Below, one piece after another: positions 33,122 through 45,511 of a stretch of DNA of 64,000 nt (its first letter is position 1; the number at the start of each line of letters is the position of its first letter). Origin of the DNA: Calycina herbarum. Lineage: Eukaryota > Ascomycota > Leotiomycetes > Helotiales > Pezizellaceae. Location: the NCBI GenBank assembly GCA_001414485.1, contig LLEY01000075.1:1-64000 (forward strand). The letters run 5' to 3'. The position numbers were made by a program, and so were the translations under genes. The notes below the pieces were generated by a model. That model worked only from the letters and a program-made list of their open reading frames with translations, had not been told where the DNA came from and ran no database searches.

Positions 33122-33340
33122 ACCAAACCCGAGAGAACCAGCTAATCAGGGACAATGTGAGAGCACAACAGCAGGGACAGATGAAGAATCGATCGCGAAG
33201 ATTGCTGTCAAAGTGGGGTCATTTCTATATGGAATGCTGAAAATTGGTCAGCAAAGTTGTAATTTAATGGTTGCTGAAAATGAATAGAAGTAAACGCGGG
33301 TTGGTCTGCAAGAAATAGATTACCTGATATTATTATAAAT

Positions 33341-35555
33341 TCAAACCAAAGTAATAATATATCGATCCGGATCATCAGAACCAAACAAAGTCCCGGAGTA
33401 CGCCTCCTCAGCCATGCTCGCTCCATATTCTTTCAATACCCGTAAAAACGGTTCGTAGGCTTCCTCGGTGTCCTCAAGCTTCCTTGGGAAATTAGTCTTA
33501 TCTTTGTAAAAGTTGAAGCTTCCAATCCGGGTAAATTCCCCTTTTGTGACACCTGTGGCCCGAAGGACAATACCTTCAACTATTATCTCTGAAATTCGAG
33601 CGCCATCTTTGTCGACCATAGCACTACCAGTCCCACCGCTAAGAATTGGCAAAAGATGGACGCGGTCATTCTCTTCGACTTCATTAAGACAATCCATCTG
33701 AATACCAAAATCTTCCTTGTTACCTATTTCAAGCGAAACAGTGGCGGCTTCCGGAGCATCGGGATTCAGATGTACCAAGCCAGTTGCCAAAGCAGAACAA
33801 GCAAGACGGATGACTCCACTGGTAACCTGCCCAAAAGGATCATTGCCATATTTTCTTGTGCTGGCATACAAAATGCGAATGTGCCTGGTTTCGAGAATTC
33901 CTTGCTGTGTTGTATGCCATATCACCTTTCCATCGATGGAAGCCCAGCTCCAAGTGGGAGCGCGAAAACTTGGTCGCTTCAAAGGCTGAACACCCCACAA
34001 ACGCCAGCACAGCTGACTTTCTAAGTTATTTCTCCACAGTCCCGCAAGGTATTGATCGCCTGTTTCATTGTATCCAAGTCTGGCAACTCCAGAAAGTGCT
34101 GGAAGTTTATCCTTTCCAAAAGTCAAGTTCGCAGCAGAATAAATTCGCACGATTTGAGGCCAATGCCATTCGAATTTTCCCTTTCGACGAACGATGGGAG
34201 AGACTAGCTGTCTTGGAAATCCCTCTGGCAAGTGCTCAGACGCGATGAGAGTCTTGCATTCCCAGAAAGCACCTCGGTCGCCAAAGTGGATTGTTCGGGG
34301 TGGCAACATTTTTTCCTGCAGTGCCCACGCTCTACCGCCTAAATGGGTTTCGAAAGTTGACAAGTTATAATTTTCGGAATTCCGAAAATCCTGCACTCTC
34401 TGTTTCCCACCATCAGTAATTCTAACACGAAGCCCACCGCTGAAGTAGGGGACCGTAACAAAACAACCTTCAGTACTGTTACGCGCAGAGGAAGCCGCTA
34501 TCGTGATGGTTGAGCCGCCATAGACTGAGGTCATTAGAGCTGACTCCTTTTGCCAATCATCTTCATCATCCTGGATGATACATAGAGTGTCAATCCATAT
34601 GAAATCAAGACCCAGTCGTTTTGTGATGGTAAACGCCTCGGTGAAGGTTTTTGGGAGTCGATCGGCCGGTATTTCCTTCAGAAACGAATTCAAATTCTTC
34701 GACGTGAGCTTGAAAACATCTTGTGCGCCCCAACTATGTGATAATGTGGCATATCGCTGCCCTTTGGGAATCTCTGAGTTCAAAACCAATCGAGGTGATT
34801 CGCCGGTTATCGAAATCAACCTCGTTGGTAGGATGAAATCATCGTCGACTTTGCAGAGTTCGTGGCTTTCGGAGCAGGTAGACAGCCAGTTGCTGGCAGT
34901 ATCCAATACATCAAGCGGCTCATCATAGCAATCAGCTAGCAATCGTCAGTAAACTTCGACCACTGTGCTGGCAAGATTTTCACACACCTGATGTTGGAAG
35001 AAAAGCCGAATTGGAATTTCCCGCTAAAGCAATGCCGGAATTGCAGGATGTGCAGACTTTGCCAGGGAGGTTCAACCATAAAATTTGAATTGGATTAGTC
35101 CCCCAGTTCTGAATGGACAAAGATAAGGTGGAATCCTCGCCCAGTTGGTACAACCGGGCTTCAACCTTTCGAGAGGTTTCCAAAAGTTTGCAATCCTTGA
35201 GGTTTTGTAGCATGAAGGCACAGAACCTGCACCCAGCTCGAGTAGAGGCTTCCAATTCAAAAGTGCTGATGGAGCGAGCGACTGTCTTTTCCCATCCTTT
35301 TTCAACTGGGTCGGGTTTCGAATCATGTTGTCTGTTTGATGAATCGCCCAGTGTCGGCCAGTTGTTGAACAATTCCTGGCATTTGATGCAGAACCCTTTC
35401 CCAACAATCGATTTTGGTGTCGATTCTTGTATTCGTTGTTCAACGAAATCAGGATCCAGTTCATCAGCTTCCACGGCCTTGATGGGGCTGGAAGTCAGAA
35501 ATAGGTCATTGGCATCCAACGCTTTATATTCCTCGAACCATTGTCTCAGATCCAT
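33341..35555 (-). CDS. HET-domain protein, intact
   Basis: Exons 35555-34988 and 34935-33341 give 720 residues. The HET blocks are complete: RYATLSHSWG, LGLDFIWIDTLCIIQDDEDDW, and RAWALQEK, followed by LPALSGVARL and FRAPTWSWASIDG of the usual C-terminal half. A zinc-like CIKC...C...CRFC segment precedes the domain. HET proteins trigger cell death on fusion of incompatible fungi. Upstream of the chosen ATG the frame stays open for about 80 codons and encodes a strongly hydrophobic stretch but has no ATG; a spliced membrane-anchored form with an upstream exon is possible. It flanks the metabolite cluster on the right, as the HET relic does on the left. Confidence 0.88.
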
Positions 35556-36812
35556 CTCTGCGGGTTGGTTCGAAGTAGAGCTTTTGTGTTGAGAAACTGG
35601 AAAAGTGGCGATATATACAAGGATTGATACCGCCAGCAGAGCTAGCGCTAAACGAATATATGAAAAGCTGGTGGGCAAATGGGAAAGCAATCTTAAGAAG
35701 CTCGACCTGCAGCGTAGGATGTCAAGTAGAAGGATAGTAGCGATGTAAATCAAGTAAGAGTGTAAAGAAAGACAAGTACAGAAGATAATAATCACGTAAA
35801 TGAGGGGTTATCCTACCTGGCTGGGTGCCTAAAGGTGCTAATCCAATGGTGTTGTGGCAATCGCGAGCTTGCTGTCGGGGAGTGGCGAGAATTTCAAGGG
35901 TCGGTTGACCTCTATATTGCACCCAGTCGTAACCCGTCCGTAGTTGCCTTCAGCAAGAGTAAATGGCATGTCTTCTCATCTTTAGTCCGTCGTCCTACAA
36001 CTCTAGAACAACAGGTCTGAAATAAGACGGAAATACATTCTTCAAAACACACGGCTTGCGCCTGGTTTATCAAAACGAGGGTTTTTCTTGCGCTAGTCCT
36101 TTTTTCGAGGACGTGACTTGTGATCACACAGCCATTGATAGAGACTGCGGACGTTGGGTATCTGTTCGTAGCGCGTTTCTTCGGATAGCTCAATAGAAGT
36201 GGTAAGGGGCTTCCTCGTGTGTCTCTTTTCTGACCGTTTGGATGAAGAAACCTAGCAAAGCAACAAAACCTAGAAATCCACGAGGAAGGATGCCTCCGCA
36301 CAGAGCCAGAGCGAGCTTGGAAGTGATATTTAGAAATCTAAAGGGCAGATAAAGGTACCGCGGTGTATCCAGCCAGAGCTCACTCACTTGAGAACCTCAA
36401 ACTGGACCTTCAACCTTGGAATACCTTCAAGTGCGGAGCAGGTAGCAGCGATAGAACTTGGATAGCAGTTTGATGAGAGACAAGTATTGAGTACCGAGAC
36501 TCGCAGATGACTTGGTGCCTATGCCTCCGTAGTGCTGCGGTACTGAATCTGATGGTGTTGTAAGAGTGAGCTTGCTGAATGTGAGTTTAGGCAGGAGTGG
36601 CGAAAATTTCCGGGGTCAAAAGCAAGCACTTCAGCGCGAAACCCCAACGCGTCTCCCCGAGCTTGCCTGAAAGCGCGTTGAGTCCATGTACCAACACCAA
36701 CATCACCATCAAATCCAAACGCCGACCCATTTGCTCACGACCCATTTGCTCAATTGCTGTGCGAATCAGAAAAAAGGGCTACTACAGATCCTATCCTGAG
36801 CATTATATCGCC
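35556..36812. other. Divergent intergenic region (HET gene / MGS1)
   Basis: It holds the promoters of both genes. On the minus strand 35558-35795 encodes a hydrophobic stretch in frame with the HET protein (see that entry). On the plus strand the MGS1 frame is open back to 36597 with weak protein character. Nothing else is supported. Confidence 0.5.
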
Positions 36813-38600
36813 ATGGTCGATTGCCCAATCTGTGGTAAAGGCGTGAAAGGAAAAGAGTAGGCGTTCTCCGACTTTATTTTCCTATCTAGGAGGGTTGAGA
36901 CCACTCTCTTCCTCCCGCTTCCTCCTCAGATATCCTTCTAGAAATGGCATACTGACTCCGAGATCAAACACAGTATTAATAATCATATCGACTCTGGGTG
37001 TGAGGATTTCCTCGACACCAGCACCAACACCCCGCCACTCACCCAGCAAACCCCATCATCAACCCAGAAGCCACCGAGCACGCAGAAACAAACCCCCTCT
37101 CTGTCGAGCTTCTTCCAAACGCCTGCGGCAAAACGAGCAGCATCATATCCCACCCCCAAAATAGAAGCCAGCCCGAGTCTTACCTTCCAACCCAAAGCGC
37201 CCCGCAATGGCACGAATATATCGACAACCCCAAGCCAACCCCAACGAAAACGATCCTTCGAGGGGGGTGTTCCAGATACGAATTCAAAGGAGGCAGAAGT
37301 GTCGAAGAGCAGTCTAGAAGATCCTCCTGCGAAAAAACCAAAAACAAATGCCTTTCAGAAAGCACAGCCACTCGCAGAGCGGATGCGCCCTCGATCCCTC
37401 GACGAATGTATCGGACAAGAGTTGGTAGGCCCGCATGGTGTTCTGCGAGGCTTGATTGAAATGGACCGCATTCCCTCAATGATCTTGTGGGGAGGTGCTG
37501 GAACGGGAAAAACTACAATTGCTCGATGCATTGCAGCCATGGTTGGAAGTCGATTTGTCGAGATCAATTCAACTAGCTCTGGCGTTGCTGAGTGTAAGAA
37601 GATATTCGCAGAGGCCAGAGGGGAATTGGGATTGACTGGGCGAAAAACTTTGTTATTTTGTGACGAAATCCATCGCTTCTCAAAAGCACAACAAGACTGT
37701 TTCCTAGGTCCTGTAGAGAGCGGACAAATCACGTTAATTGGGGCCACGACAGAGAACCCTTCATTCAAAGTTCAGAACGCTTTGCTGTCACGCTGTCGGA
37801 CATTCACGCTTCAAAAACTGACGGACGATGATATATTCCAAATCTTAGAACGGGCGCTCAAGTTAGAAGGGGGAAAAGTGCCAAAAGACCTCATAGATTC
37901 AGAATTTCTCAAATACCTTGCGGCCTTCTCAGATGGAGATGCTCGCACATCCCTCAATCTTCTCGAATTAGCAATGTCTCTATCCACAAGGCCCTCGATC
38001 ACAAAAGAAGAAATTAAATCATCCCTCACGAAGACACTTGTGTACGATAGAGCGGGAGATCAACATTACGATACCATATCCGCTTTTCATAAATCCGTTC
38101 GAGGAAGCGATCCAGACGCGGCTCTCTATTATCTCGCCCGAATGCTTCAGTCTGGCGAAGATCCACTTTACGTTGCTAGAAGAATGGTGGTGATTGCCTC
38201 TGAAGATGTTGGCCTAGCAGACAATAGCCTTCTCACCCTTGCAACTAGTACATATACGGCAGCTGAGAAGATAGGCATGCCAGAGTGTCGTATATCGCTA
38301 GCGCATTGCACAGTAGCATTGTGTTTAGCTCCCAAAAGTACACGAGCATATCGAGGGCTAAACAACGCCTACGCTGCCTTGCGTGAACCAGGGGTGGCAA
38401 GCTTGCCTATTCCCATACATCTTCGGAATGCTCCGACTAAATTAATGAAAGAACTGGGGTACGGCGACCAGTACAAATACAATCCGAATTACAGGGAAGG
38501 GAAGGTTGTGCAAGAATACTTGCCAGATCAGTTGCAAGGACGGACTTTTCTGGAAGAAAGGGATTTGGGTACAGAGATTGATCCTGGAGCGTGGAATTGA
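36813..38600 (+). CDS. MGS1: MGS1/WRNIP1-type AAA+ ATPase
   Basis: A replication-stress ATPase of the RarA/Mgs1/WRNIP1 family that acts at stalled forks in the nucleus. Two exons (36813-36856, 36974-38600) give 556 residues. An N-terminal UBZ4 ubiquitin-binding zinc finger forms across the intron: CPICGKGVKGK from exon 1 and DINNHIDSGC from exon 2 (Cys, Cys, His, Cys). A linker with SLSSFFQTPAAKR resembles a PCNA-interacting motif (residues around 60). The AAA core has Walker A GGAGTGKTT (188-196), Walker B LLFCDEIHRF (about 242-251) and GATTENPSFKVQNALLSRC (sensor and Arg finger). The C-terminal domain includes GDARTSLNLLELA and RRMVVIASEDVGLAD. The ATG at 36813 has a strong context (CGCCATGG). 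Confidence 0.96.
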
Positions 38601-39276
38601 GACTGTTTGGAAATTGTATTTTGAGCGCGTTTAGATTGTGCATGGCCATGGCGTTTATAGGTAATGGATTTGTAGGTATACCAATTTAGAAGTACAGTAC
38701 AGTATGTTTACGTCTAGGAAGCACTTCCCGACGAAGGAAATAATAGAAGATAATTACAACTCAGTGTTTAGTACACAACCCCCTTGGTGATGGACAATAA
38801 AGTGGCAATAAATACTTCAGGTTCGTAACTCTCGTTGTTCCAAAGTAGGAGAATCTCGAATGTTACCCCATTTCTTCTGGAACAATCATCTTAAATTGCA
38901 CTAGAAAGTTGGGGCAACAACACTATTTGCTATCACTTTTACTATCAATTGCGAGCCTCCATTTAATATTGGTGGCTCGTATTTTCACGGTCAGTCACTT
39001 CAATCTCACATATCACAAAGCAAAGTATCTCATGTTTTTCCTGTTTCGACGGAGCTTTATTAATCAAGTTATCATTCTAGAAACCGCTGTAGAGAAAAGA
39101 AGCAACGTCAAAACTATAACACGTCCTAGATCAAATTATGAAAGCAAGTCTGTATCGTTGTTTCGAGTGTAAAGTGCTGAACTCCAGAGAACAGCAAGAA
39201 AGAGGACAAAACGAAAGCCAAGCGAGAAGTTGATTAGAAAAATCGGCATCTCTGGCAATATTTGTCTTTCGTGTAG
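38601..39276. other. Convergent 3' intergenic region
   Basis: Between the ends of MGS1 and the terpene synthase gene. AT-rich, no supported gene. Confidence 0.6.
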
Positions 39277-41319
39277 TCATGAGACTACAGGAATCTCATT
39301 GTTTTTGATGAGGTCGTCGGTCTTGACTTGGAGTTTATCGACGAGACCGTTTAGGATGCCGTTGACGAGTTCCGTTGGCTTGTCTTCGAGACCGTTCGAG
39401 ATGCCGTTGATAGTTTCCTCTGGCTTGTCGTCGGCACAATGTACTCGAGCACCACCGTTGCTCTTGGCAATATCGTCCTGCCTTTCCTCCTCCGAGTCGG
39501 TGACACTCGCAACTTCATTAATCTCGACAATGCCCTCATGTTTTTCCTCCACAACATCGACACTGACAATTTCTTCGGTCTTCTTGACAGGTAAGGCATT
39601 GTCCCGATGGCAGTATCGCTTGCTAACCATCATCCAATTGGCCAGAGCTTCACAGAATGAAACCAGAAATTTGACATACATACTCCAACCATCCGAGGCT
39701 CCATTCAAAGAGCCGCCCAGTTCAGTAAATGCCAGCAATGCTCGAACAATCTCATTATGTGCACCCAGAGTTTCAGCAAAGGCCTTCTCTAAGCCCTTGC
39801 CATATCGGATCAATATCTCAACACAACACATTGGGTTATCCTCGACATGATCCTTCTGCCATCCCAAAAGATCATTTTGTAATCCTAGGATTGATTGTAC
39901 CAGTACCTGCATCTGCGAGATTCGCGACGAAACTCTAGAAGTATCAGAGAGACTGGTAGGCAAACCCAGACCTGCCCTCGCCATGACCATAAAAGGTCGT
40001 GCCGAAATCGTGAGAATTCGAAGACGAATCCATTCACTCATCGCAAAGTTTCTACCGTGAAGAGGTTTCTCATCCTGGAGGGCCTTGACGACGATTCCAA
40101 CTTCGTACCAGAAGTGAAGCTTCCAGTCTTCATTCTCATTTGGGTTATCGGGGAAGAGTTGGGTGGTGCAGACGGCGTAGTGCAAAGCGGTGATGACAAT
40201 TTTTGTGTCTTTTAATTTTAGATTCTCTGCCTCGTCTCGAGACCAGATGTTTTTGACTCTAAGTGAAAGTTCTTGGAGTGAGTTGGCTGATGCGAAGGCA
40301 TCCATGCAGGTGTCGATGCAATCAGCGCATTCTCCATCTTCGGTGATGTCTAGTGGCATTGTCAGTATATACGGTCCTTTTCTTTCCTTTTGTGATGTGG
40401 CTTATACCGTCGATGGCGCAGAGGAAGGCCCAGAAACATGCCACAACGAAACGAGCGCCCGGGGGAAGGACTTCAGCTGGTAGCATACGCCGAGCCAATT
40501 CTTCCGGGTTGGCCTTCCTGATAATCTTGTGAGCTGTATCATTGTGGTCAGTATGATATCTGATTAAAAAGGATGGGATTGACGAACCCCATGTAGGCAT
40601 AAATGCCATGAAAGCCGAAGCTTCGAAATCAGATCTCGGTACCTTGATCGATGAGCCAGCGTCATTCAATTCTACTTTTTCCTTCTCTTCAGTGCCTACT
40701 TCGCCGTTGAAGGGCACGGGTAAAACAAGACCAAATTCCTTGTCCAACAATCCAACGTAAACGTTGTGAGTGATGGCAGGGAATGAAGTCCATGTATTGG
40801 CTGCTTGCTCAAGCTGGCTGTAAGACATTCCTGCATGGTGGCAGACGATGGCTTGAATAGATTCCGAATCTACAAAAGCTCTCGGTCCAGGGTATAACGA
40901 AGGGGAATTCTCCAAGCGGATCACTCTCAAAGCTGTGTAGTCGAATTCCAGTTCCGAAGTTACCCAGGCCTTCTTTGTGGGATATGTGAGGGCCAAAGGC
41001 GCAGTGTTGGTGATTTCAGCAACCTCATTTTCCGTGGTGGATTTGACGACGCAGGCGACTTTTGTAAGAATATATTGATATTGGATGTCCTCGTCGACTA
41101 ATTTCATTGTATCGCCTCCGACCGGGATAGAGTACACGACTTCGACAGATCTGGGAATTTGGCTTTCGGGGGTCTTTGTGGATGGTAGATCGATACGAAG
41201 TTGAAGGGATTGCTGAATCTCATCCTTGTTGGAGTCCCGATTGGGTTGATGTACCTGCTATTCTTAGCTGTTGATCTCGGGAAAGGCTGTGGGAAAAGGA
41301 AATATCATACAAGCGCCAT
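39277..41319 (-). CDS. Class I terpene synthase with long N- and C-terminal extensions
   Basis: The model uses exons 41319-41311, 41254-40588, 40533-40408 and 40349-39277 (624 residues). Three class I hallmarks occur in order: an Asp-rich metal motif DDITED (Asp267-Asp272), which forms only after removing the intron between CAID and DITED; a divergent NSE triad NDLLGWQKD (Asn426-Asp434, with Gly and Asp replacing Ser and Glu); and W-x5-RY in NWMMVSKRY. The cyclase would act on a prenyl diphosphate, probably FPP or GGPP. About 200 residues before the Asp-rich motif and about 110 acidic residues after the RY motif exceed the usual 330-400 length. The 9-nt first exon is inferred, and the 54-nt intron 40534-40587 has no stop and may be retained. 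No P450 or other tailoring gene is adjacent. Confidence 0.78.
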
Positions 41320-43984
41320 GGTGTCGGCCTTTATGCACTTGAGATGCACTTGAGATGCGCTTGATGCTTGTTGGAGATGCGTGTTTTGTTTTTATTTCTA
41401 GTTTCTGCTATGCTCCCTAAAAGAAGTCTGCAGGCTTGTTGTTTTTATGACAGAAATATTTCTTGGTGTGGAGTTTTTATTTATGCAATGGTTGGACACG
41501 TTATTCACTCCGTTTGCTGGTTTCACCAGCTATACCACACTGGTCACCCAATAACGGGTATCTAATTTGCCACTCACTGGTCCCCCAAGCTATTCACTGG
41601 AATTTTCAGTAGCTCTATATCAACGCTAATAACAACAAACATGTGGCGTTTGCGCTAGTGACGCTCAACATGGGTTCCAGTGGCAGATAGTTGACATTGT
41701 GGCACTCTCGCTAAAGAGTAGGCAGAACAAGTGTCACAAAATGTGTTTCCAAAGCAGCTTCAAAGGCGATAGCTTACCAGACTTACTTTATTGGTTCAAG
41801 CTCTCGATGCTCTCGATTCTACTCAATGGAAGTTTATTGTTGTTGCTAAAGTTTTACGCTCAGCTCGATAGGATCTCCGCTGTCAGCCTTCAATTGCTCT
41901 CGAACTCTATATTTACTTTCACATGGTATTCCTTAATCTCTCCAAGTAAAAAGCGTCATTTCATCTTCCAGCGTACTTATTCCCCGCAAGAATGAGGCTT
42001 CAATTATATGGATAATTATACGACAACAATGAATTGTTTCCTCTTCCCCGCCTTGTATCAACGCCACAATTCCACATTCCCGGGTAAGTTACACTAGCGT
42101 TACTCTGCATATGCAATCGCATCAATCAATCGATCGCTAGCACATTTCCCCGAAATACGGTTCAAGTCAATTTCCGGTAATGATATTCGTGTGTGGCTTT
42201 CCAGACCGTTTTTCTGCGGGTGATAGATCGTAATACTGAGATATAGAACACTCCGGCACAAGCAGGACGCCGAACTCGGGATGTGGATTGATGGTGGCTG
42301 TGGGTCAATTGGGCATTCTGAATCGGAGCTTGTGTGAGTTGATATCGCCCGTTATATACATGTGGCTTACTGGGAAGTTGATGCGGTCTGGATGTCCGAA
42401 TACAAATGAGAGCGAAGAATTTTTGGTTGAACAGGCGGTGAAGTATGTATGGAATCAAATATGTATGCGCCATGCCTAGGATTTGTCACTTGCTTCGTCG
42501 CTTGCAACTATTTTGTAACTGGTTGCCTCGATTTTCATCCCGTTCAGCAGACTTCCCGCAGACAGACTTCATATTGCTGTAGCCGAGGGCTTGAGAAGCA
42601 AGAATGGCTTGGGAATACCTCCGTAGGATCAGATGACTGATATGCTTTCGAACTTTGTTTGGAGATTAGGTATGCAACAAATCTTTTTGGGGAGACGAAG
42701 TCGCAGAGAGTGTGATTGGCATCAATCTCAATCCAATGGCACATGATCTACCTTGTTCGCCTCACAAGACAGCTAGTGCAAAAAATCGAAAGGAGAAGAG
42801 TCTCGTTCACGATTCTTAGTGAACCTGGGGCTTCGTTGAATATAAACCGAACTGAGAGGCCATGAGGCCTTACCAAGTGTAGGGCGGCTGCAAACCAACA
42901 CGAGAAATTCGAAACCATCCTTGAGTATAAATATCAAACAGGGGCAAACTCTAAATTGAGACGAATGCGGAGACCTCTCCGAATTCGTGACTCAGCTGAC
43001 AGTCTTTGGCGGGGTCCTTCTCAACCCTATTTTTAATTCAATCTGGACGTCTTTTCATTTATCAGGGGCTATATTTTCCATCCATCGCTTCCATTTCTCA
43101 CCTCCTTTTAGACACTTGCAAACGTTTGTAGATATTCTTGTACTTGTGCTTGTGCTTGTACACCTTTCACGGCTTCCACGGGCTATGATTTTCACCGCAG
43201 CCGGCCGATCATCACGAACCTCATTGTGGCTTGACTCTTGAGTGGGTTTGAGAAAATATACACCAGAACCATTTCAGTCATAATTGCTGTACCATTTCCG
43301 TGGAATACGAAGTCTGGGTCCCCTCCCCACCAAGCATCTCTCTCCAGAATATGCGTTCTGAGTGGCCTCATGGCCTTGTGCTGGAGCAACTCTTCTGGGG
43401 AAGTTCTAACCAGGTATTTGGCCCCCCAAAATATATCTCCAAGCTTCGAAGGATGAGGATGGCCGTTTGACTTTGCCCCACCATGGCGGGTAACAATGCG
43501 TCTGTGTTTCACCCTTTTTATCCATCCGTCACCTGCTTTGGGAAGGATTCTGTACAACACGCCAAACCGCATCGCTCAATGAGGTTGCTGCAAAAAATTA
43601 AGGTACGATCGTATAATTCTAGTGAAGGATCGGCTCGCGCTGCAGTGTCACACTCCATTCAAAAAGTCAAAATGAATCTCCGCAGCCAGGACCTTGGCTA
43701 CTAAGGTTGACTTTCGGAAAAGGCGAGTGGTTTTGATTAAAGCTTTCTGGTACAACTGCGGGATCTCCATGATGAGACCCCCGTATTTCATGGGAGTTCG
43801 TGAAGCCGTGAAGCAATAAGTACTGAGTGGGATCCCATTTTTTCCCGTTCGTTGTCGATCTTGCGCCGGCTATTCATTCTTTTTAGAATCAGTTCGCTGA
43901 GTTTACCAAACTCTTGGGCTGGTTCCAGTCCTGTCGTTTGTTCTGTTTATATTGTTGATTTGTTTTAAATTTTCTATTCTTAAG
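41320..43984. other. 2.7-kb gene-poor region
   Basis: No confident gene. A minus-strand ATG frame at 43192-43572 (126 residues, starting MRFGVLYRILPKAGDGW) reads like protein but matches nothing I know and lacks flanking exons. The stretch 41510-41580 repeats short CCACTGG/CACTGGTC words. The last 150 bp are the lipase promoter. Confidence 0.45.
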
Positions 43985-45111
43985 ATGCGTATCTCTATAG
44001 CAGACATAGTTTTGCTGTGTGTAACAGGTGCACTTGCGGCTCCTGCCTTGGATTTGAATGTTCTCTCTGGTAGAGGTTTGTTTGGATCACATTGTATACA
44101 GCTGACTCGTACTAATTTCTTCTAGCTGTTGCTGATGACCTGTTTCAGCATCTCGAACTTTTCTCCCAATTTGCTGCAGCAGCTTATTGTTTTGGGAATG
44201 TCAATGGGCAAGGACAAAACCTAAGCTGTACAGCTGGAAAAGGAAGTTGTCCCAGGGTCGAAGCACTTAAAACTAATGTCACTTCATCCTTCGAAGCGTA
44301 AGTCATCAATCACTCCCCCATTTAAATGAGACTCTAACACTTTACCAGTGGTGACTCGAATACAAGAGGTTATGTTGCCGTCGATGATACCAACAAAGTG
44401 ATCGTAGCTTCATTTCAAGGGACGAAACCTGGTGATGCGAATATTCAAGACGTCCTATCAGATATAAATATCGATCGAGTAACCACGGACCTCTGTGGCA
44501 CTGCCAACACAAATGATGGCTGCAAAGTCCACGAAGGATTCTTCGAGGCAGCAAAAGATGCTCGAGGACCAGTCACAACAGCGGTCAAGGCTGCATTGGT
44601 GAAAAATCCAACATATCGAGTCGTCATGGCCGGCCATTCTCTCGGGGCAGCCATCGCCGCAATCGTAGGAACATTTATGCGAAACGATGGAATGATTGTA
44701 GACATCGTAAGCTCCTCTTTCCCAATCCATCACAGCCCTTCTAACATGCCACAGTACACCTACGGCCAACCCCATCTCGGAACAGCAGATATCTCCAACT
44801 TCATCCAATCCCAAGCTCCCGCCAAAGGAAACAACTTCCGCGTAACTCACTTCGATGATGCTGTGCCCAAGCTTCCCCCTCACGACATAGGTGATTGGGA
44901 TCACTACTTCCCAGAATATTTTATCAATCTCAATGAAGGAACGCCAGCAGCTTCAAACCTCGAGAGGGTGGATGGAAATTTATTCTCGAAAGATGGAAAT
45001 GAAGGGGCTGGCAAGAGTTTGTTTGGTTCGATTGGGGTTTTGATTGGTGGGATTGATGCTCATAAACAATATTTTGGACCGATCTCTTCTTGTAGTTCTG
45101 CGAATCCTTAG
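43985..45111 (+). CDS. Secreted class 3 (fungal) lipase
   Basis: An extracellular triacylglycerol or feruloyl-type esterase of 325 residues from exons 43985-44075, 44126-44297, 44349-44706 and 44755-45111. The signal peptide is MRISIADIVLLCVTGALAAP. The catalytic serine is at about Ser185 in AGHSLGAA; the acid is in THFDDAVPKLPP and the His in DWDHYFPEYF, as in Rhizomucor-type lipases. Other family marks are VIVASFQGTK (oxyanion region), VHEGFF and YTYGQPHLG. All introns are 47-51 nt and keep phase. Related genes are common in plant-associated fungi, but the sequence does not show which substrate is used. Confidence 0.94.
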
Positions 45112-45511
45112 GAGGGGCGAAGGGCTCTCTTGAGTTATGATACCATTTTCTTTTTCATTAAATTGATTTCGTCGTATATAGATTGGGAGGTAGGCAGTAC
45201 ATATAATTCATACAAGCAACATGAAAAATCCAAGTGAAGTCAACATGTAAACCCACCCTAGTTATGTCGTGTCAAAATAAATAAAAAATACCGTGTATCG
45301 CTTCTCAAGTTCAGAATTACTCTCGTGATAACAACGTTGAAGATAGGAGAATAATACATATTTCCCAAGCACCACTTTCTTATACCATGTAAACAGACTC
45401 TTCCCAGCGCAAATCGCAAGTCAGATACATAAAATCAATCGCCACCAACAACAAAGAAATACAAGACAAACCCCCATATCAACCCTCTCCAATAAATCTT
45501 GAAATCCAATC
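45112..45511. other. Convergent 3' intergenic region
   Basis: Between the lipase and a membrane-protein gene on the opposite strand. AT-rich, nothing supported. Confidence 0.6.

Noticed and set aside
43192..43572. 126-residue minus-strand ATG frame
   Set aside because: Reads somewhat like a protein but has no known motif, no flanking exons and no supporting signals; kept only as a note in the region entry.
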